24,026 nucleotides of DNA from Azolla pinnata (lineage: Eukaryota > Streptophyta > Polypodiopsida > Salviniales > Salviniaceae). The notes below the pieces were generated by a model. It made no database searches. It saw only the letters and a program-made list of their open reading frames with translations, and had not been told where the DNA came from. A program made the position numbers and the translations under genes. The stretch lies in contig JBBBWG010020000.1 in the NCBI GenBank assembly GCA_037176905.1, positions 60,258-84,283 of the forward strand, given 5' to 3'. Positions 21,303 through 24,026 of the stretch are shown here, piece after piece (the first letter of the stretch is position 1; every line of letters starts with the position of its first letter).

Positions 21303-23080
21303 TTATGGATTGCTCGGAGCATTGCTAAGCAGGCAGAGCAGAGTCACCCAGTAATCATGAACATTATCTTCGCATGACTCAAGGGTAGGGATGAGGCTTG
21401 ACATCAAATCTGAAGGCGGGCTATCGGGAAGGATGGGCAGTGATTGGTGATGGATGTTCACCGTGCTTCTGATGCTTGTATTGCATCGAAAATCTGGCAG
21501 GGAGGCCATGCTTGCAGCGCTATGGTAATTGCTCGATGTGGAGCCACTGCAGCTCTTTATCTCTGCAGGAGTTTTTCGACAGGAGCAGCTGGATGGGCAT
21601 TGTTTGTGATGGTCTTGGTCCAGATTGCTGCAACTACTAGGCTCACTGTGTTGATCTTGGTCCAGAATGCTGCAACTACCAGGCTCGATGTGCTGATCTT
21701 GGTCGAGATTGCGGCTGCTAGAAGTGCAGGAGTCGCTGGTTGGATATGGAATTGTTCGGAAGGGCTGGAACTGAGCACCATCATCATCATCATCATCATC
21801 ACCACCACCAATGCATGGTGGCTGATTGGGTTGCTGGAGTGAAGGATGGAGGAGGTGGGGATGAGGATGATGATAAGGTGATGATTGCACCAGCTGCTTC
21901 TCTGGCCATTGTGGGTGTAGCTGGCTGGTGGCAGCTGCTGAAGGGCCCGTTCGCATCATCGGATGGTGGGTCTCGGAATCGATGGTGGATCTCAGCAGCC
22001 GCTTCTTCAGGTGCGTGTTCCAATGATTCTTCACATCATTGTCGGTCCGCCCTGGCAGGTGCGACGCGATGCTTGACCACCTGGAAGAATGGACCAACTC
22101 TTTTTTTAAATCCAATCTGAATGTGAGTAACCATTGGGATTTAGCTGCTGAACTAATCAGCATATTCCATTGATTTTGAAAGAGGATCTTGCTTCTGGAA
22201 TACTGCTAATATTTGGTACTGTAGTTGAAATAGCTCATTGAAATAGGAGAGATAGCTGAGTTGGGTTAATGCTCCCACTCTCCTGCTTTCCCTCGCTTCC
22301 ACTGGATAAATACACATAAATATAGACATATATAGACATATATATGCAGTGGAGGCAGCAGGAGAGTGGGAGCATTAACCCAACTCAGTTATCTCCTATT
22401 TCAATAAGCTATTTCAACTATAGCACCAAATATTAGCAGTATTCCGGAAGCAAGAGCATCTTTCAAAATCAAATGTCTGTATACTTAAAATATAATAAGC
22501 GATGTTGTTTGACAAGCTATCCACGTTGCTATTCTTATGCTCTCATCTTCTGCACTGATCCATTAGAAGATGCCATGTGCTGTACTTATAGATTTGTATA
22601 GCCTGAATTTCATGAGAAAAATGAGTAAAAGGAAAGGAGAGACTAATCTCAGTAAAATCTCATGAGAAAAATGAGATGAAAGAACGGAGAGATTAATCTT
22701 GTGTATGATCCCAACACTTAGATGTTGTAGTACTATGATTACCTTCTACTCAAAAGTTATGAGAAAAGTGAGAGAAAGAGGAAGAGATCAATCCAGTGTA
22801 TATAGTTTGATGCTGGATCATTATATGCCTTGTTTTTCGATTTGTAAGCTTGAATGAGGTAATGGAGAAGGAATAGGTGAAGCGATTCTCAGAATGATTT
22901 TTGCAATGGATGTGGATGGATGAACTCAAGATTTTTACTGTTTTTTGAACCTGTTGCCCAGCAAGCTATGGAGACGAATGATGGTGTGCTCCTCTGCCGA
23001 TGAAAAGCTTCCACGCCGTATGTCAGGCCTAAGGTAGTTTATCCATCTCAGCCTGCAGCTCTTCCCACACCTCTGCAACC
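21303..23080 (-). CDS. R2R3-MYB transcription factor, exons 2 and 3 (exon 1 not in view)
   Basis: DNA-binding transcription factor acting in the nucleus. Exon 2 (22951-23080) is exactly 130 bases, the hallmark size of R2R3-MYB middle exons. It encodes [18 protein letters not shown] (end of R2) and [20 protein letters not shown] (start of R3). Exon 3 (21303-22080) opens with [20 protein letters not shown] and NTHLKKRL, completing R3, then a low-complexity C-terminal half of about 230 residues rich in His, Pro, Gln, Ser and Asp, ending [10 protein letters not shown]. Splice phases match the family: intron 1 after phase 1, intron 2 (22081-22950) inside the Arg of GNR|W. The visible part is about 301 residues. 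Exon 1, with the start codon and most of R2, should lie above 23080 but is not found before the window ends. No bHLH-interaction signature is seen. I cannot assign a subgroup. Confidence 0.94.
21590..21712 (-). repeat. In-frame 42-base tandem repeat in MYB exon 3
   Basis: On + the unit starts CTTGGTCCAGATTGCTGCAA and recurs at 21614, 21656 and 21698, a 42-base period. In the protein this is [43 protein letters not shown]. The period is a multiple of three, so copy-number changes keep the frame. It lies in the disordered C-terminal half, where activation domains of MYBs usually reside. Confidence 0.9.
21779..21799 (-). repeat. GAT trinucleotide microsatellite encoding poly-Asp
   Basis: Seven GAT codons (CAT on +) follow GGT repeats, giving [11 protein letters not shown] in the MYB C-terminal half. 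It is a likely length-variable acidic run. Confidence 0.95.
22170..22474. repeat. Long near-perfect inverted repeat (foldback) in MYB intron 2
   Basis: The left arm 22170-22304 is complementary to the right arm 22347-22474 almost throughout, including the blocks GGAATACTGCTAATATTTGG, GTTGAAATAGC, ATTGAAATAGGAGA and TGAGTTGGGTTAATGCTCCC on the left. By eye there are about seven substitutions, a 2-base gap and a 6-7-base gap near the loop. The loop (22305-22346) is AT-rich. Transcribed from either strand it would fold into a hairpin of about 130 pairs. No target-site duplication or known MITE terminus is evident. It could be a young miRNA or siRNA hairpin locus, or a foldback element. Confidence 0.9.
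22611..22803 (+). repeat. Three dispersed copies of a ~45-base purine-rich unit in MYB intron 2
   Basis: The copies begin CATGAGAAAAATGAG at 22611 and 22661, and TATGAGAAAAGTGAG at 22758. Each continues with an AAGGA/AAGAG-type purine run and ends GAGA-TAATCT or GAGATCAATCC followed by AGT or GTGTAT. They lie between the foldback and exon 2. Confidence 0.7.
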
Positions 23081-23282
23081 CTAAACCCACAGCAACAAAA
23101 CAGCTTTTTTTTTTACTCTGTATATCTATTTGTCTTGTTCTTTTCCCTCTCATCTTTATCCTATTTTAGGGTTTAGGGTTGTGTCTCACAACTTGCAACC
23201 CCAACACAGTTTTATTTTGATGTATTTCATTTATTTACCATGTTTCTTTCCTGCATATCATTGTTTGATTCAGGGTTTAGGG
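23079..23282. repeat. Telomere-type motifs around the 5' end of MYB exon 2
   Basis: CCCTAAACCC lies at 23079-23088, two TTTAGGG units at 23165-23178 and one at 23276-23282. The first spans the intron 1 acceptor of the MYB gene, which on - reads GTGGGTTTAG|GGTTGCAG. The motif orientations differ, so this is not a simple array. Confidence 0.7.
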
Positions 23283-23960
23283 CTTATGACCTCTTTAATT
23301 ATGTTAAATGTGTTTTCTATTATCGGTTAAAATAACTGTCATTTTCAATATGGGAAGTAGCCTCTGTCTGGTATTAAGCTAAACATAAAAGAAGACTTTG
23401 TCATTTGGTAACGTTTATAATGAATGCAGGAGGATCATACTTCATCCATTATCAACTAAGAGGTAAAAGAAGAAACTCAGAGTTTGATGGATTTTGTGAG
23501 CTGAAGAAATGAAAGGCTGAAAATGAAAGGGTGACAAAGGATGTGCGGCAGCCAAAAGCAGTAATTTTGGTTATGGCAGCGAAGGAAGGTTTTAAGCATT
23601 GAATTATACTAACAAAATAAGATGGAGTGAGTTGAGATCGATGGATGTACACAAAGATGGATGATTGAATCGGATGGAAGATCAAGCACAGTATCAGAAC
23701 ATCGATCAAGTTACAGAAGGTATGGGTGATTGGATTGAACAAAAGAAATGGGTGAGGTTTTGGATCAAACAGAGGGAAATGGGTGGTTATGATTAAGTGA
23801 TAGAAATGGGACATTGCATTGAAAGTTTTGACTGATGATGAGACTTGAATGGAATAAATAGTCGTTAGATTGGAGAAATGAATTGGGTCATCAGATTGAA
23901 TGGCCTCGGATCATTAGATTGAATGGAGTCATTAGATCAAATGAAGGAATTTGGTCAGTA
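23283..23960. other. MYB intron 1 or upstream DNA, no gene recognised
   Basis: No MYB first exon (a - strand segment encoding the start Met and a GPWT-like block) could be found. From about 23640 the + strand is rich in variants of GATTGAATGGA and AGAAATGGG, an irregular forerunner of the array that follows. An open - strand frame at 23452-23814 is the low-complexity complement of this and resembles no protein family. Confidence 0.5.
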
Positions 23961-24026
23961 GATTGAATGGAAGAAATGGGCTTAGACTGAATGGAAGAAA
24001 TGGGCTTAGACTGAATGGAAGAAATG
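23961..24026 (+). repeat. 24-base minisatellite running off the window end
   Basis: The unit GA(T/C)TGAATGGAAGAAATGGG plus CTTA occurs at 23961-23984 and 23985-24008, and again from 24009 until the window is cut at 24026. Degenerate versions extend back at least to 23870. The nearly identical last copies suggest recent expansion. Confidence 0.9.

Noticed and set aside
21740..22120. Open frames on + through the MYB exon 3, with a poly-His run
   Set aside because: They are shadows of the CAT/GAT microsatellite and the GC-rich MYB exon; the - strand frame carries the MYB domain.
22180..22215. Match of the foldback arm to miR828 or its MYB target site
   Set aside because: The arm contains TCTTGCT (seed-like) and TGGAATACT (as in miR828 targets), but the matches are only 7-9 bases and not arranged as in the miRNA or its target. 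This is likely chance.

Overview
The window is nuclear DNA of a land plant. The evidence is a plant-type intronless histone H4 gene with a plant histone octamer promoter element, a 28-exon helicase gene of the plant HRQ1 type with GT-AG introns, and a plant R2R3-MYB gene with the family's characteristic 130-base middle exon. The intergenic DNA is AT-rich and holds old duplications, telomere-type motifs and TE debris. I cannot place the species more closely from sequence alone.

Layout. 1-4500 is intergenic. It holds a telomere-type cluster (778-819), a diverged direct duplication (2167-2453), a very AT-rich stretch and a tRNA-like remnant with a perfect T-arm (4148-4204). A histone H4 gene follows on + (promoter elements 4516-4604, CDS 4713-5024). 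After about 1.7 kb of intergenic DNA with another old duplication (5554-5793) comes a large + strand gene (ATG 6777, stop 20684). I rebuilt it as 28 exons and 1286 codons with consistent splice phases. The product is a superfamily 2 helicase with an N-terminal ubiquitin-like domain, all core helicase motifs and a C-terminal DUF1998-type cysteine cluster, which matches HRQ1 (RecQ4-like). One intron appears to be GC-AG, and another carries a decayed LINE reverse-transcriptase fragment.

The right end holds an R2R3-MYB gene on the - strand, converging on the helicase gene with about 620 bases between the stops. Exons 2 (22951-23080) and 3 (21303-22080) are present. Exon 1, with the start codon and the first MYB repeat, is not seen in the last 946 bases and probably lies outside the window.

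The most unusual structure is a 305-base near-perfect foldback (22170-22474) in MYB intron 2: arms of 135 and 128 bases around a 42-base AT-rich loop. It could be a young miRNA or siRNA hairpin locus or a foldback/MITE element. The three genes show no shared pathway. H4 and HRQ1 are both chromatin or DNA-maintenance genes, but their adjacency is probably incidental.
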